From Actinernus sp. WN-2022 (Eukaryota; Cnidaria; Anthozoa; Actiniaria; Actinernidae), in contig JAOWCC010001589.1 of assembly GCA_030867875.1 (NCBI GenBank), positions 81,119,537-81,183,536 on the forward strand: a stretch of 64,000 bases of DNA, in the 5' to 3' direction. Below, piece after piece: positions 32,989-42,265 of the stretch; the stretch's first letter is position 1, and every line of letters starts with the position of its first letter. Made by a program: the position numbers and the translations under genes. Below the pieces are notes generated by a model that saw only the letters and a program-made list of their open reading frames with translations, was not told the origin of the DNA and did no database searches.

Positions 32989-33459
32989 TTATGAAGTAAC
33001 ATGGAAGTATAATTTTTCCCACTGAAAGCGCCCCCAACCATCCCAGTCTCCCAGATCAAAATAAACTGGGTGGTGACGGCAACGGAAGTAGGCGAGTCCC
33101 TTCCGACAATGCATACGTACGACAGTCTTATTAGACCTGCAATAGCTACACCAATCAAAACTATATTCAGTTATGGGCTCCATGTGCATGGCCGCGTGGG
33201 GGCCAGTGCACGCCATAAAATTTCTGTCGAAGTGCAACGTTTGATGCGAGTTGTTCCACGAATAGTCCCCCCGGATACCCGTCGGTATATACTGCAGGAG
33301 GAATAGGGTTGGCTTAAATTGGTCCTGGTGTTTCTCCTTCCTCCTATCTACGCGTTGTTGAGTACATACGTACTCTCCGATTTTCGCCAAAATCTCGGGA
33401 GGGAGTCCGGTGGTACGCAGAACCATGGCATGAGAATAGAAATGTTGTTTGACTCTAGT
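32989..33459 (-). CDS. F-box-like and Cys/His-rich protein exon
   Basis: The frame is open from an acceptor at about 33,460 and has an internal ATG at 33,426 (145 residues from there). LPPEILAKIGEYV resembles the start of an F-box. Later WCSYC, MHCRKG and RCRHH form a Cys/His cluster, probably zinc-binding. With the RING-like exons it suggests a virus-borne set of ubiquitin-pathway adaptors. A GTTACT donor near 32,997 would also allow splicing into the next RING exon in phase 0. Function is inference. Confidence 0.5.
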   Translation of the reverse strand, partial: TRVKQHFYSHAMVLRTTGLPPEILAKIGEYVCTQQRVDRRKEKHQDQFKPTLFLLQYIPTGIRGDYSWNNSHQTLHFDRNFMACTGPHAAMHMEPITEYSFDWCSYCRSNKTVVRMHCRKGLAYFRCRHHPVYFDLGDWDGWGRFQWEKLYFHVTS

Positions 33460-33571
33460 CTGGTTTGGGGAAAAAATTAAAGAATTAAAAAATTAAAAAA
33501 TTAAAATTAAAAAGAGGTACGCCATGAATAATGCTTTAGAGGAATTTGTTTCTGTGTGTAGGCGCTCTTAC

Positions 33572-34050
33572 CGAGAGCGGGCAGGTCCCGAGAGGACCTC
33601 CAAGAAAACCTATAAAAAAATTAATCAAATTATTGTGCGTCGGGGGATTTTTGCCAATAAAAATGAACGGTCCTGTTAAGCAGAGTCCGTCCGCTACACA
33701 CTGTCTTTTAGGGGGAACGGGACGGAGAAGAACTTACAGGATCCATGTTAATAACATCGATTCCGTGAACATTCTATAAAAAACAAAAACAAAAAGTTAG
33801 TGGTTGTGTCCCAAGATAAAAATCAATTCAGCAGGACCGTACTTCTCTTTCTCTATGGGGCCCGCGGTATGCCATCTCAACTCTTTCTTTCTTTCTTTTC
33901 TTTAGCTTCTTCTTTAAGCTGTAGAAATAAAAAGGAAACCAAAGGGGAAAAAAGATTAATACCAAAGCGTGTTGAATTTCAAGAGCGAATTCCGTGTACA
34001 CTTACCTTCTTGAGTTGTCAGTGGCAAAGGCACCGAACTTCATTCAACCC
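33572..34050 (-). other. Chain of tiny leader exons of the F-box/RING unit
   Basis: Three short intervals have strong splice signals on the minus strand. They are 34006-about 34050 (donor GTAAGTG), 33738-33773 (acceptor TTTATAG, donor GTAAGT) and 33572-33609 (acceptor TTTATAG, donor GTAAGAG). The middle one ends ATG GAT CCT in phase 0, so it can supply a start to each downstream phase-0 exon. The rest of this stretch is A/T-rich. Actual transcripts are unknown. Confidence 0.45.
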
Positions 34051-34165
34051 TATCCTTTATAGATCCTATACTGGCTCCTGATTGGGGCACTTTCTCGGGT
34101 TTTGATTGGCCCGTTTTACGCCACGGGCTCTAGGATTGGTGGACGTTCGATCCGGTTTTGACGTT
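34041..34165 (-). promoter_or_regulatory. Promoter of the F-box/RING unit
   Basis: On the minus strand three CCAAT boxes (plus-strand ATTGG near 34,083, 34,107 and 34,135) precede a TATAAAG at 34055-34061. The first leader exon follows. It resembles but is not a copy of the shared four-copy module. Confidence 0.55.
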
Positions 34166-34179
34166 TTTTGCCAAACTTT

Positions 34180-34930
34180 TTTTCTGAGCCCCTAAGAAGC
34201 TCAAAGTCAACCCTAAAACATTGTGGAAATTGGCTATTTTTTTTTCTGGAGGTCTTCTTCTCAACCTCCTCTTAGTTTTCCCCGTTTTTCCCCCCTTCCT
34301 TCGACCCGGGAAAGGTATTTTTGGAGCCCCGAAACCTGTATGACCTTTGGGAAACCAGTTGAACGTTACCGGATTTTTGACGAACCAATCACAAGGCGTG
34401 ACGTAGTTTGTTTACGCACCCTTTTCTTACTTCGGGTCAAGGTTGTTTACCAGAATTTTTGGGGGAAGTCCAAGAAGCTCAAATTCATTCTGAAAACATC
34501 GGGGAAATTTTCTAAAATTTTCTACAGACCCTTTTCTCACGGACCTCTTAGTTTTCCCCCTTTTTGTTTTTGTTTTCCCTTTCACACTTTCCGGGCAAGG
34601 GCTCCTAAACCGTCTGAAACCCCAACGCGTCCCTCGGGAAACCAGTGGAGTGTTGGCGCGAACCTAAAAGGAGCCTAAACCCTCCAATCACGAGCCGAGG
34701 CTTATACACCGGCCCTATTTACGCGCCCTTTTCTTACTCCGGGTTAACTTTGTGGACGTTGGTTCGGAGCGGCGATTTCGGGAAGGCTTTTTCGCTAGTT
34801 TCCTTGGCGCGAAAGAGAGAACGGTTTGAAGAGGACTGGAGAGGGAGGTCTCCCGGGGGGAGGGCCCCACAAAAATTCGGAAGAATAAGGAGGGTGGGGT
34901 GTTTGGGATTGCCCGGAAATTTATAGAACA
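34180..34930. repeat. Diverged tandem duplication upstream of the polymerase promoter
   Basis: Two copies share AAGAAGCTCAAA, CCTCTTAGTTTTCCCC, a CCAATCAC box and TTTACGC..CCCTTTTCTTACT. They start near 34,190 and 34,465, spaced about 270 bp. Open frames here are poorly conserved between the copies and are probably not genes. Regulatory or packaging roles are possible. Confidence 0.5.
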
Positions 34931-34931
34931 A

Positions 34932-35138
34932 ATAGGGGTTCGGGATTGGTCGGGATGTATACGGCTCACTACGGTTCCCTGATTGGTCGGGATTTATAGG
35001 GCTCGCTACGGGTTCGGGATTGGTCGGAAATTTATAGGGCTCACTACGGGTTCGGGATTGGTGGGACCGGGGGAACTTCCCGGACCGTATAAAAAGTGAA
35101 CCTCCCTTGTAAATTTCAGAACAAAATCCGTCACCACA
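34932..35138 (+). promoter_or_regulatory. Shared promoter module, copy 2 (drives PolB)
   Basis: Four ATTGG-bearing units (GGGTTCGGGATTGGTCGG type) precede TATAAAA at 35088-35094 and the same CCTCCCTTGTAAATTTCAG block as copy 1. The PolB start codon at 35139 follows. Confidence 0.8.
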
Positions 35139-38100
35139 ATGTCCACCTTAAACTACCTAGAGGAGGAAGGCATGGAAGTCGAGGGGGAGTCGCTAGAGTT
35201 GGGTGGAATAACCGAAGAGGAGGACGACGAGAAACTAATCGCGGCGTGGCCCCTTCCCACCGAATTACCAGAAAATAACGACCAAGAACTTGCTGAAGGT
35301 TTTTCCGAGGAGACCGAACCCCTCTGGGATGCAGACGCCTGGTTAAACGAAATGTTTCCCTCCACAACTCGGAAACGCATGGCAGAACAACGGGGTGGCG
35401 GGGCGACTAAAAAGACAAAAACAATCGTCCCAGAAAGTGAAGAAAGTGATGACGACGAGGACGACGACGAAGAAAAATTTGAACTGGTTCAAACAAGTTC
35501 GAGAGCCTGTAAAAAATTCAAAACAACGTGTAAGGACTACGAACTGAAAATCAAGACACGGGCCCGCGCGACTCTGGCTGAGGTAAGTCGAAAGCAAGAC
35601 TACACTAATTTTGATGTGCTGTCATGACCGCGCGCGCGGTGGCGCATGGCTCTAATTCTCCTGTTTGGAATCTCAAAGGAAAGGAGTGGGTTCAAACCCC
35701 CGCGCGTAGATATTTTTTTTCTTTTTTTTTTTTATAATTGTTTTTCTTTCTTTCTCGCCTCCCTTACTACAGAGAGCCTCATTTTTTTATTCATTTATAT
35801 AAAAATAAAAATAAAAAAATATTTATTTATATTTTTAATTTTTAAAAAAAAAAATTTATTTTAAATTTATTTATTTATGATTTTTTTCTTTCCTGTACAG
35901 GCTCTTCAAGACGTGACCGCCGTTATAGAGAGGGTCCTGGACACCACTCTTGGGTCCGCAAACCCAGAAGATCGGGTTAGGATTACCCTAGACGCTCCAC
36001 GCTTGGACTACCCCCTTTCCTTTCCTTACCTGATGAGGTCTACCCTCACCCCCGCCCTGGTCATGGCCAGAATTGGAGAGCTCACACAATCCAACCAAGA
36101 GTTCATCATGCAGGGCAACTTCCATGTCCACGTGTTTCACGTGGAAATACCGAGGGCGGGAAGAGGTCGCGTGGCCCGCTGTGCCACTACCGACTTGGAG
36201 AAATTCAAGAAAATTAAAAGAAGTATTGTGAGGATACGAAATGTAGACGAACTATGTATGGCCAGAGGATTGGTCACGGCCCTAGCCAAGGCCCAACAAC
36301 ATCCACGGTACAGACCCATAAGTCAGGGGAAGCCCATGCAACGGACTCTAGCCTTGGAACTCCATTGTCAGGCGGGGGTCCCTATTCAACCGTGTGGGCT
36401 ACCAGAGCTTAAGCAATTCCAGGAGTTTTTTAGGCCTCAAGGTGTAGAAGTAAATCTGGTCTCCCGTGTACACATGAACAGCATTATCTACTCAGGACAC
36501 CTCCCCGGGGCACAACACCGCCTTTACCTGTACCAAACAGAGGACCATCACTATGACGTCATCAACAACATGTGTGGGCTGTTGAACGCCAAGCACTTTT
36601 GCCCCTACTGTAAGAAGACCTACACAAGTCCTATACATCACGCCTGTGACACGACATGTGTTTGTTGTGGCGTCAAGAATTGTTCCCCCCTCCCCCCTGG
36701 AGAGAAATGGGATTGGAAAAAGTGTGACCATTGCCATCGGTGGTTCAAGAGTGAAGGATGCTATGAGAACCACCGCCGTCGCCTACCCCGCCGGTCGGGT
36801 CGAGGGTCTCTGTGCACAAGAGAATGGAGCTCTTGCGAGCGGTACACCCGTTGTGTCCAGTGTGGGGTGACCGTGGACCATCTGTGCCGGAGCCGTCAAC
36901 AAGCAGGGGTCCACGTGTGTGGGGAATACCGTTGCCGTAGTTGCAACACTATTGTCCCCCCGGACCATCTGTGCTACATGCAAGTGGCTGACCAGAAAGC
37001 CCCCAGGGTAGAAACAGAAGAAGGAGGAGAAGAAGAAGAAGAGGCCTACACGGCACTTCAGGCGGAAGAAGAGGGGACGGAGAGAGCCGCTGCGGAAGAC
37101 GAGGGGAATGAGGACAAGTTCCGGTACCTCTTCTTCGACTTCGAAGCCATGCCCCTGGAGGCTCAGCACGTGGTCAACTTTGCGGGAGTCTCCAAAGTGT
37201 GTGAGCTCTGTGTGACGTCAGATTTACCCACCTGCACTCAATGCGGTCCACGGAAAATAGAATTCAAAGGCCCCACGGCCCTCACCCAATTCTGTGATTG
37301 GCTCTTCTCGGGGGATCACAAAAATTACGTGTGCCTGGCCCACAACGCCATGGGGTACGATTCCTACCCTATCCTGGAGTACTTGTTTAAGAACGCCGTC
37401 AAGCCTAAAGTGCTCTTCCGCGGTGGTAAGGCTATGGTGGTGACCATCCCCGACTACAAGCTCGTCATCAAGGACTCTCTGCTCTTCATCCCGCTAGCCC
37501 TAAAACAATTCCCCGTCACGTTCGGTTTCCAAGCAGAAAACCTCAACAAGCTGGATTTTCCCATCTTTTTTAACAAACCAGAACACCAGCAGTACGTGGG
37601 ACCGCTACCAGACCTTCATTATTACGAACCGGATTCACTGAGTCCTCAAGGCAAACAAGAACTGGAGGCCTGGCACGCGACCGAACGGGGCAAGGGGACG
37701 GTGTTTGATTTCCAGAAAGAACTGGCCCTCTACTGCCACCGGGATGTGGCCATCTTACAAAGGGCCTGTCTAGCGTTCCGGGCTATCATGATGAAAGCGG
37801 CGGAGATAGATCCCTTTACCAGGACCGTGACGCTCGCCTCTATGTGCAACTTAGTGTTCCGCAAGAAATTCCTACGCCCTAACACCATTGCGGTCTTGCC
37901 ACGGCTCGGCTACCGCCCCAAGGATGCGCATTCGACGCTGGCCCTCCAATGGTTGGCCCACGTGGAGCGGCGGGACGGGATTCAGATCCAGCACGCGGGC
38001 AATTTGGGAGAGAAGCGCGTGGGGCCTTACAAACTGGATGGGTACCACGCCGCCACCCACACGGCCTACGAAATCCAAGGTTGCTTCTGGCATGGATGTG

Positions 38101-39653
38101 ATCGTTGTAACCACCAAGACAGAGTTCATCCCCTACTTCATTGCACCATGAGAACGTTGACCGACCGCACCCGGGACAAAGTCGCGTACTTGGAACAGCA
38201 AGGGTATCGCGTGGTCCAGACCAGAGAGTGCGACATCAGAGTGGCCATGGCCTTGGACCCTACCATCGCCGCCCTCGCACCCATCCCTCAAACCCAGATT
38301 CCACTCGACCCCAAGAAGGCCTTCTTTGGGGGGCGTACCAACGGGATTAGGACCTACTGGGAAGCCCAGGAGGGAGAATGGATGGAGGCGCTGGATGTGT
38401 GCTCCCTGTACCCCTGGGTGCAAAAGACGAAACGGTTTCCGCTGGGCCATCCAGAAATCCTCACCGAGAATCTAGACCCCACCCTACCCTACGAGGGGTT
38501 AATTCATCTGAAGATTCTACCGCCACGCCGCTTGTTTTTCCCCGTCCTCCCGACGCACGTGGGGGAGAAACTTCTGTTTACCCTCTGCCGGACCTGCGCC
38601 GAAGACAAGAACCAGGCCCCCTGTACGCACGAGGACGAGGCCAGGGCTTTGACAGGGACCTGGGTGAGCCACGAACTCCACGCGGCCCTGCGCTACGGCT
38701 ACCGGGTCCTGGAAGTCTACCGTGTGTGGCATTATTCCGATTCGGAACAATACGACCCCACCACCGACACCAAGGGGTTGTTCACCGACTACGTGAACAC
38801 CTTTCTTAAGATGAAGCAAGAGGCGAGTGGCTGGCCACCCGGGTGTAACACCGACGCCGAGAAAGCGGCTTTTATAGAGAATTACCGGGTGGCCACGGGG
38901 ATCTTGCTGGAGTGGGACAAGATCGAGTTCAACGCGGGGATGCGGGCCCTGGCGAAATGGATGCTCAACACCTTGTGGGGAAAATTTGGCCAGAAACAGA
39001 ACCCTCGGCAGACGGAGTACGTCACCGAACTGGACCGCTACTTTGAGCTCATGATGAGCGAAGAGAAAGAAGTGCAAGACATTCTGTTCGTGCACGAAGA
39101 CATGGTGCAAGTTCACTACACCGCGACGTCGCAGCACATCGACTCCAACCCCCACGCCAACGTTGTGTTTGCCGCCTACACCACAGCCCATGCACGCCTG
39201 AAATTGTATTCTTACCTCGATCTCTTGAAGGACCGTATCGTCTACCACGATACGGACAGTATCTACTTCACACAGAAAGCAGGCCAAGTGGCGCCCCCGA
39301 TCGGTCGATTTCTAGGCGACATGACCAACGAATTGAAAGAAGGCGAACAGATTGTCCGTTTTGCCTGTACCGGGCCCAAGAGTTACGGGTATGAAACGAA
39401 TCAAGGCCGTACCGTCTGCAAAGTGAAAGGACTACGCCTCAATGTGAGAAATCGGGCGATCGTCAACCTCGAGACCATGGTAGCCATGGTGCAAGGCCAA
39501 GGGGAACCCACACGGACGGTGGTGACGCCGCACGCCATCCACCGCAATACCCAAGACAGGACGTTGCACACCCGCCCAGAGACCAAGACCTTCAAGGTGA
39601 CCTACGACAAGAGGGTTCTCCACGGCTACCAGAGCTACCCTTACGGCTACTAA
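35139..39653 (+). CDS. polB: Protein-primed family B DNA polymerase (two exons)
   Basis: Exons are 35139-35582 and 35901-39653 (phase 0), about 1,398 residues. Exon 1 is acidic with a basic cluster. Exon 2 starts with the Polinton PolB N-terminal region (LDYPLSFPYLMRSTLT), then CxxC fingers (CVCCG, CDHCHRWF). 3'-5' exonuclease motifs follow: FFDFEAM (about 558), AHNAMGYDSYP (629), YCHRDVAI (758). Polymerase motifs are DVCSLYP (979), KWMLNTLWGKFGQ (1167) and YHDTDS (1262). Catalytic Asp residues are all present. AYEIQGCFWHGC near 870 is a nuclease-like insert common in these enzymes. It replicates the linear genome from a terminal protein primer. A poly(A) signal follows at 39692-39697. Confidence 0.95.
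35583..35900 (+). other. Intron of the polymerase gene, with tRNA-like insert
   Basis: Donor GAG|GTAAGT and acceptor TTTCCTGTACAG join in phase 0. Between them is a GC-rich segment at 35,629-35,707, then about 180 bp of almost pure A/T. The GC-rich segment has a B-box-like GTGGGTTCAAACCCC and complementary CGCGCG ends that could pair as an acceptor stem. Confidence 0.75.
35629..35707 (+). pseudogene. tRNA-like sequence inside the polB intron
   Basis: Ends GCGCGCG and CGCGCGT can pair. GTGGGTTCAAACCCC fits a T arm, and the stretch between could form a long variable arm as in Leu/Ser tRNAs. The anticodon stem is poor and no clear anticodon can be assigned. It may be a chance match or a decayed SINE head. 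Confidence 0.3.
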
Positions 39654-39691
39654 AGAAAAACAAAGAGACTCTAGAAGAATTTTTTTATTGC

Positions 39692-39697
39692 AATAAA
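39692..39697 (+). terminator. Poly(A) signal of polB (AATAAA)
   Basis: It lies 39 bp after the polB stop. The opposing MGLD transcript has its own AATAAA on the minus strand at 39739-39744, so the two convergent messages probably overlap by a few tens of bases. Confidence 0.7.
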
Positions 39698-39738
39698 TGG
39701 TTCAGTTCCTTTGAGCTGTGATACCAAAGTCTCAGTCT

Positions 39739-39744
39739 TTTATT
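39739..39744 (-). terminator. Poly(A) signal of the MGLD gene (AATAAA)
   Basis: It begins directly after the stop codon of the minus-strand gene at 39,745, an extremely short 3' untranslated region. Confidence 0.6.
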
Positions 39745-40002
39745 TTAGAGGAACTCCATCTTGTAAGGCTGGAGTCTTGGATGCTTGCGCAGGAATCCTT
39801 CCCAAATACAAATATGATAGACCAACATCACATAGTGTCCATAATAGGTTCCTTCGCAGTCGCTCACCACATACTGCTTCCTTTCGCCTTCGCTCAGGTA
39901 TTCTTCCATCCAGTTCCCAAATGTAGAATAACACATGTGGCACTCGCCCACAATGACATCACCGCCGCCTTCAGCTCCATAGAAAGTAATATCTAGACCC
40001 AT
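39745..40002 (-). CDS. Small MGLD-type protein
   Basis: The 85-residue product begins MGLDITFYGAEGG, with two Cys in GECHMCYSTF and many aromatic residues, predicted alpha/beta. The start is the ATG at 40002; a GTG three codons earlier is also in frame. Short proteins starting MGLD.. with a beta strand occur in phages and bacteria by recollection, function unknown. Its promoter is copy 3 of the shared module, so it belongs to the set with PolB. No homologous Polinton gene comes to mind. Confidence 0.6.
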   Translation of the reverse strand: MGLDITFYGAEGGGDVIVGECHMCYSTFGNWMEEYLSEGERKQYVVSDCEGTYYGHYVMLVYHICIWEGFLRKHPRLQPYKMEFL

Positions 40003-40047
40003 GATGTTCACCGCTTGAAGAGCAACGCGTAATGAGTGAGAATTTTG

Positions 40048-40225
40048 TTCTGAAATTTACAAGGGAGGGTCACTTTTTATACGGTCCGGGTAGTTCCCCC
40101 GGCCCACCAATCCCGAGTCCGTAGTGAGCCCTATAAATCCCGACCAATCAGGGACCCGTAGTGAGCCGTATACATCCCGACCAATCCCGAACCTGTATTG
40201 AGCCGTATAAATTTCCGGCCAATCC
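40048..40225 (-). promoter_or_regulatory. Shared promoter module, copy 3 (drives MGLD gene)
   Basis: On the minus strand four CCAAT-type units precede TATAAAA (plus-strand 40075-40081) and the CCTCCCTTGTAAATTTCAG block. The MGLD start codon lies about 45 bp further on. It is a solo internal copy, inverted relative to copies 1 and 2. Confidence 0.8.
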
Positions 40226-40250
40226 CAAAGTCCCCAAAGTATTTTTTTCT

Positions 40251-40598
40251 TTAAGTATTTTTCTTCAGGTGTTTGACGGTCCACCGGCTGATACTCTTGC
40301 CTTTGCGCTTGCCCGATGTGGTCGTCGTCCGGATCGTTGTTTCGGTACGGCCGTCTTTCGATTTGCGGCTCGTGATCTTGCGCACGGTTTGCAGCCCTCC
40401 TGTCTGGGCTTTCTTTTTCTTTTGCGCCTTATACTTTTTCTGTATTTGCGCTACCGCCCGGGCGGTCCTGCTGGGTTTTTTACCCACCACGGTATGGCGT
40501 GGCAACCTCTTCCGGGCCATCGTCTTCCCTGCGGTGGCGACACGGCGTTGCCAGGGGGCTTGTCCCATCCCCGCGGGTCTCATTAGGGTTCGTGCCAT
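40251..40598 (-). CDS. Basic virion-core-like protein A
   Basis: The 115-residue product is very rich in Lys, Arg, Thr and Gln, with no acidic stretch. The block VGKKPSRTARAVAQIQKKYK (about residues 37-56) matches LPGKKVSRTVRAAKKIQRKY in the gene at 41,412, and both have W-x-V-K-x-x-K near the C-terminus. It is the last gene of the leftward cassette. By composition and position a DNA-condensing core protein (comparable in role to adenovirus VII or mu) is inferred; no sequence homology is claimed. Confidence 0.6.
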   Translation of the reverse strand: MARTLMRPAGMGQAPWQRRVATAGKTMARKRLPRHTVVGKKPSRTARAVAQIQKKYKAQKKKKAQTGGLQTVRKITSRKSKDGRTETTIRTTTTSGKRKGKSISRWTVKHLKKNT

Positions 40599-40617
40599 GG
40601 CGTTAATGAAGGGGGAT

Positions 40618-41448
40618 TTAAAAAGGACGCCAATTTAAAGGTGGTTTTTGGGCGGAACCTGGGCCAAAAGAGAGGCGGCGGCTACCCCCACGGGGACCCC
40701 CACGGGGACCCCCACGGGAAAAGGCTTTGTAGGGGGTCCTGGAGAACGGTGTTTCCTCTCGGCGGGGCGGCGGGAGATATTTGTAGGGCTGGGGCGGGAG
40801 ATCCTCTTGGTAGGCGGTGGCGGTGCGTTTAGGCCGGGGCGTGTACTCTTTCTTCTTGGAGATGAGATCCCGGGGGTGGCGGACGAGATCTTTAGGAATT
40901 TTTTCTTCCGCTAGAAATTGCATGAAATCACGGTAGCCGGGCGACGTGCGGGTGGAAGAAGGATGCACCGCTTCTTTAATCAGATCGGAAATTTGACTGC
41001 CCGGCAGGGTTTGCCCGTAGAGTTTCACTTCCCCTTGCGCATTCCAGGTAATTTTCTGGGCTCCTTTCAACTTCAACAGATTGACTAGCACCGACGCTAA
41101 AGGTTTGCTGGAGGGGGGAACTTTTCGCAAAGCGCCCCTTTGGCTCTGGGTTAACACTTTGGCTGCCACGGCCGTGAAGGGACTAGGCTCAAGGGTTTCA
41201 CGACGTCGGACGTATTTTTGGAGTAAATCTTGAAACTGGTCGGCACTGGCCGGTTTCTCTGGGTTTTCTAGGACCTGCGCCATGGCCGTTTGGTACTGAC
41301 TGAGCACTTTAACCCCTTTGGTCGTGTCCACACGAAGCTGTTGTTCCAACCACCGCATAGACTCTTCCGGCACCAAGACCATGCGCATAGGGTTCTTCCC
41401 CTCGGCCTCTTTCATGGCTTTTTTCGTTTGTGTCGCTTCACTTCCCAT
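40618..41448 (-). CDS. Conserved Polinton-type protein of unknown function
   Basis: The 276-residue product has a helical N-terminus and a central ITWNAQGEVKLYGQTLPGSQ then ISDLIKEAV (about residues 139-167). That 'WN..GE...G..(L/I)PGS.I.DL' signature is one I recall from uncharacterised Polinton-associated proteins. The C-terminus is Arg/Gly/Pro-rich (FSRGGPRGGPRGGSRR), suggesting nucleic-acid or capsid contact. It overlaps the 5' end of the next downstream cassette frame by 37 bp. A virion accessory role is inferred from its place between capsid genes. Confidence 0.65.
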   Translation of the reverse strand: MGSEATQTKKAMKEAEGKNPMRMVLVPEESMRWLEQQLRVDTTKGVKVLSQYQTAMAQVLENPEKPASADQFQDLLQKYVRRRETLEPSPFTAVAAKVLTQSQRGALRKVPPSSKPLASVLVNLLKLKGAQKITWNAQGEVKLYGQTLPGSQISDLIKEAVHPSSTRTSPGYRDFMQFLAEEKIPKDLVRHPRDLISKKKEYTPRPKRTATAYQEDLPPQPYKYLPPPRREETPFSRTPYKAFSRGGPRGGPRGGSRRLSFGPGSAQKPPLNWRPF

Positions 41449-41705
41449 CGCGTCACGGAAATTCCTACTGGGTCTGCTGTTGGAGGGTGGTGTGGGGTCC
41501 GCTTCTTTTTCCCTGTCTGGGATTTCTTCTTGGGCGGTCGCGTCTTATACTTTCTTTGGATTTTCTTCGCCGCCCTCACAGTCCTGCTGACTTTTTTTCC
41601 CGGCAGGGTTTGACGTTGCCTTTTTCGCAGGCGGGCTAGAAACAACTGCCACCGGGCCGGGTCTGTACCCTCGGGCACCGGCCAGTTGCGGATGGGTTGG
41701 ACCAT
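41412..41705 (-). CDS. Basic virion-core-like protein B
   Basis: The 97-residue product is strongly basic. It is a paralogue of the 40,251 protein through the GKK-x-SRT-x-RA and IQ(R/K)KYK block and a Lys/Arg tail. An N-terminal NWPVPEGTDPARWQLFLARL is unique to this copy. The start ATG directly follows the stop of the upstream gene (TGAATG), the usual cassette packing. A DNA-condensing role is inferred. Confidence 0.6.
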   Translation of the reverse strand: MVQPIRNWPVPEGTDPARWQLFLARLRKRQRQTLPGKKVSRTVRAAKKIQRKYKTRPPKKKSQTGKKKRTPHHPPTADPVGISVTRWEVKRHKRKKP

Positions 41706-42230
41706 TCAGGACCAGAGATGAGCCTGACTCAGTTCTCGGGCGTACTCTTGCGGGGAAGGGTAGGGGTTAGAGTAGTTTGGGTTAATATAACCTCCGGCTT
41801 GATCCAGAGCTTTCTTGGCTCCGTAAGCCACGCCTCCACTGATAGCTCCGGCGGCGGCCGCTTTGGCAGCAAAAACGGCGGCGGCAATGAGGGCGGCGGT
41901 CGTGAAAATGAAGCCTCCTCGCTGGCCCACGGCCTTTTTAAGCTTGGCTTTCTGCACCGCTGTCGAGGAGGAGAGCAGAATCCTTTTCCTCACGGCCGGC
42001 GGTAGGGCTTTGTTGGCTATTTTTCGAAGTTTCACCTTGATGGGAGCAAAGACTTTCTTGGCGCGGGCCCCTATCGGAAAAGTTCCACGCAAGGCGTTGT
42101 GCACCACTTCACTCACGGCGTTGATTTGAGTGTGACTCGCGGCCCTGATGAGTTTCTTTTTCTGACCGAGATCCGCTTTGGCAAATTGTCGGATGAACAG
42201 CGCGTGACGTTGAAGCAAGGGGGAGGCCAT
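41706..42230 (-). CDS. Basic protein with hydrophobic segment, candidate minor virion/membrane-active protein
   Basis: The 174-residue product has a helical basic half (INAVSEVVHNALRGTFPIG, LRKIANKALPPAVRKRILL) and then a long Ala-rich hydrophobic stretch (FIFTTAALIAAAVFAAKAAA, about residues 108-128). VGQRGGF just before the hydrophobic stretch and DQAGGY after it look like possible processing sites. The 'AISE..LN.L.G..P' pattern is widespread in Polinton proteins by recollection. A role like adenovirus pVI in membrane disruption or capsid cementing is possible but unproven. The start is the ATG at 42,230; GTG codons just upstream are also in frame. Confidence 0.65.
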   Translation of the reverse strand: MASPLLQRHALFIRQFAKADLGQKKKLIRAASHTQINAVSEVVHNALRGTFPIGARAKKVFAPIKVKLRKIANKALPPAVRKRILLSSSTAVQKAKLKKAVGQRGGFIFTTAALIAAAVFAAKAAAAGAISGGVAYGAKKALDQAGGYINPNYSNPYPSPQEYARELSQAHLWS

Positions 42231-42265
42231 CACCACAACTGAACGGTTTCCCTGCGGGACTTAGG

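Noticed and set aside
33524..33679. Plus-strand 51-codon basic frame (MNNALEEFVSVCRR...)
   Set aside because: It overlaps minus-strand leader exons with strong splice signals, and no promoter or poly(A) arrangement supports it.
38517..39287. 256-residue minus-strand frame inside polB
   Set aside because: It is an antisense shadow of the polymerase gene, caused by GC-rich codon use.
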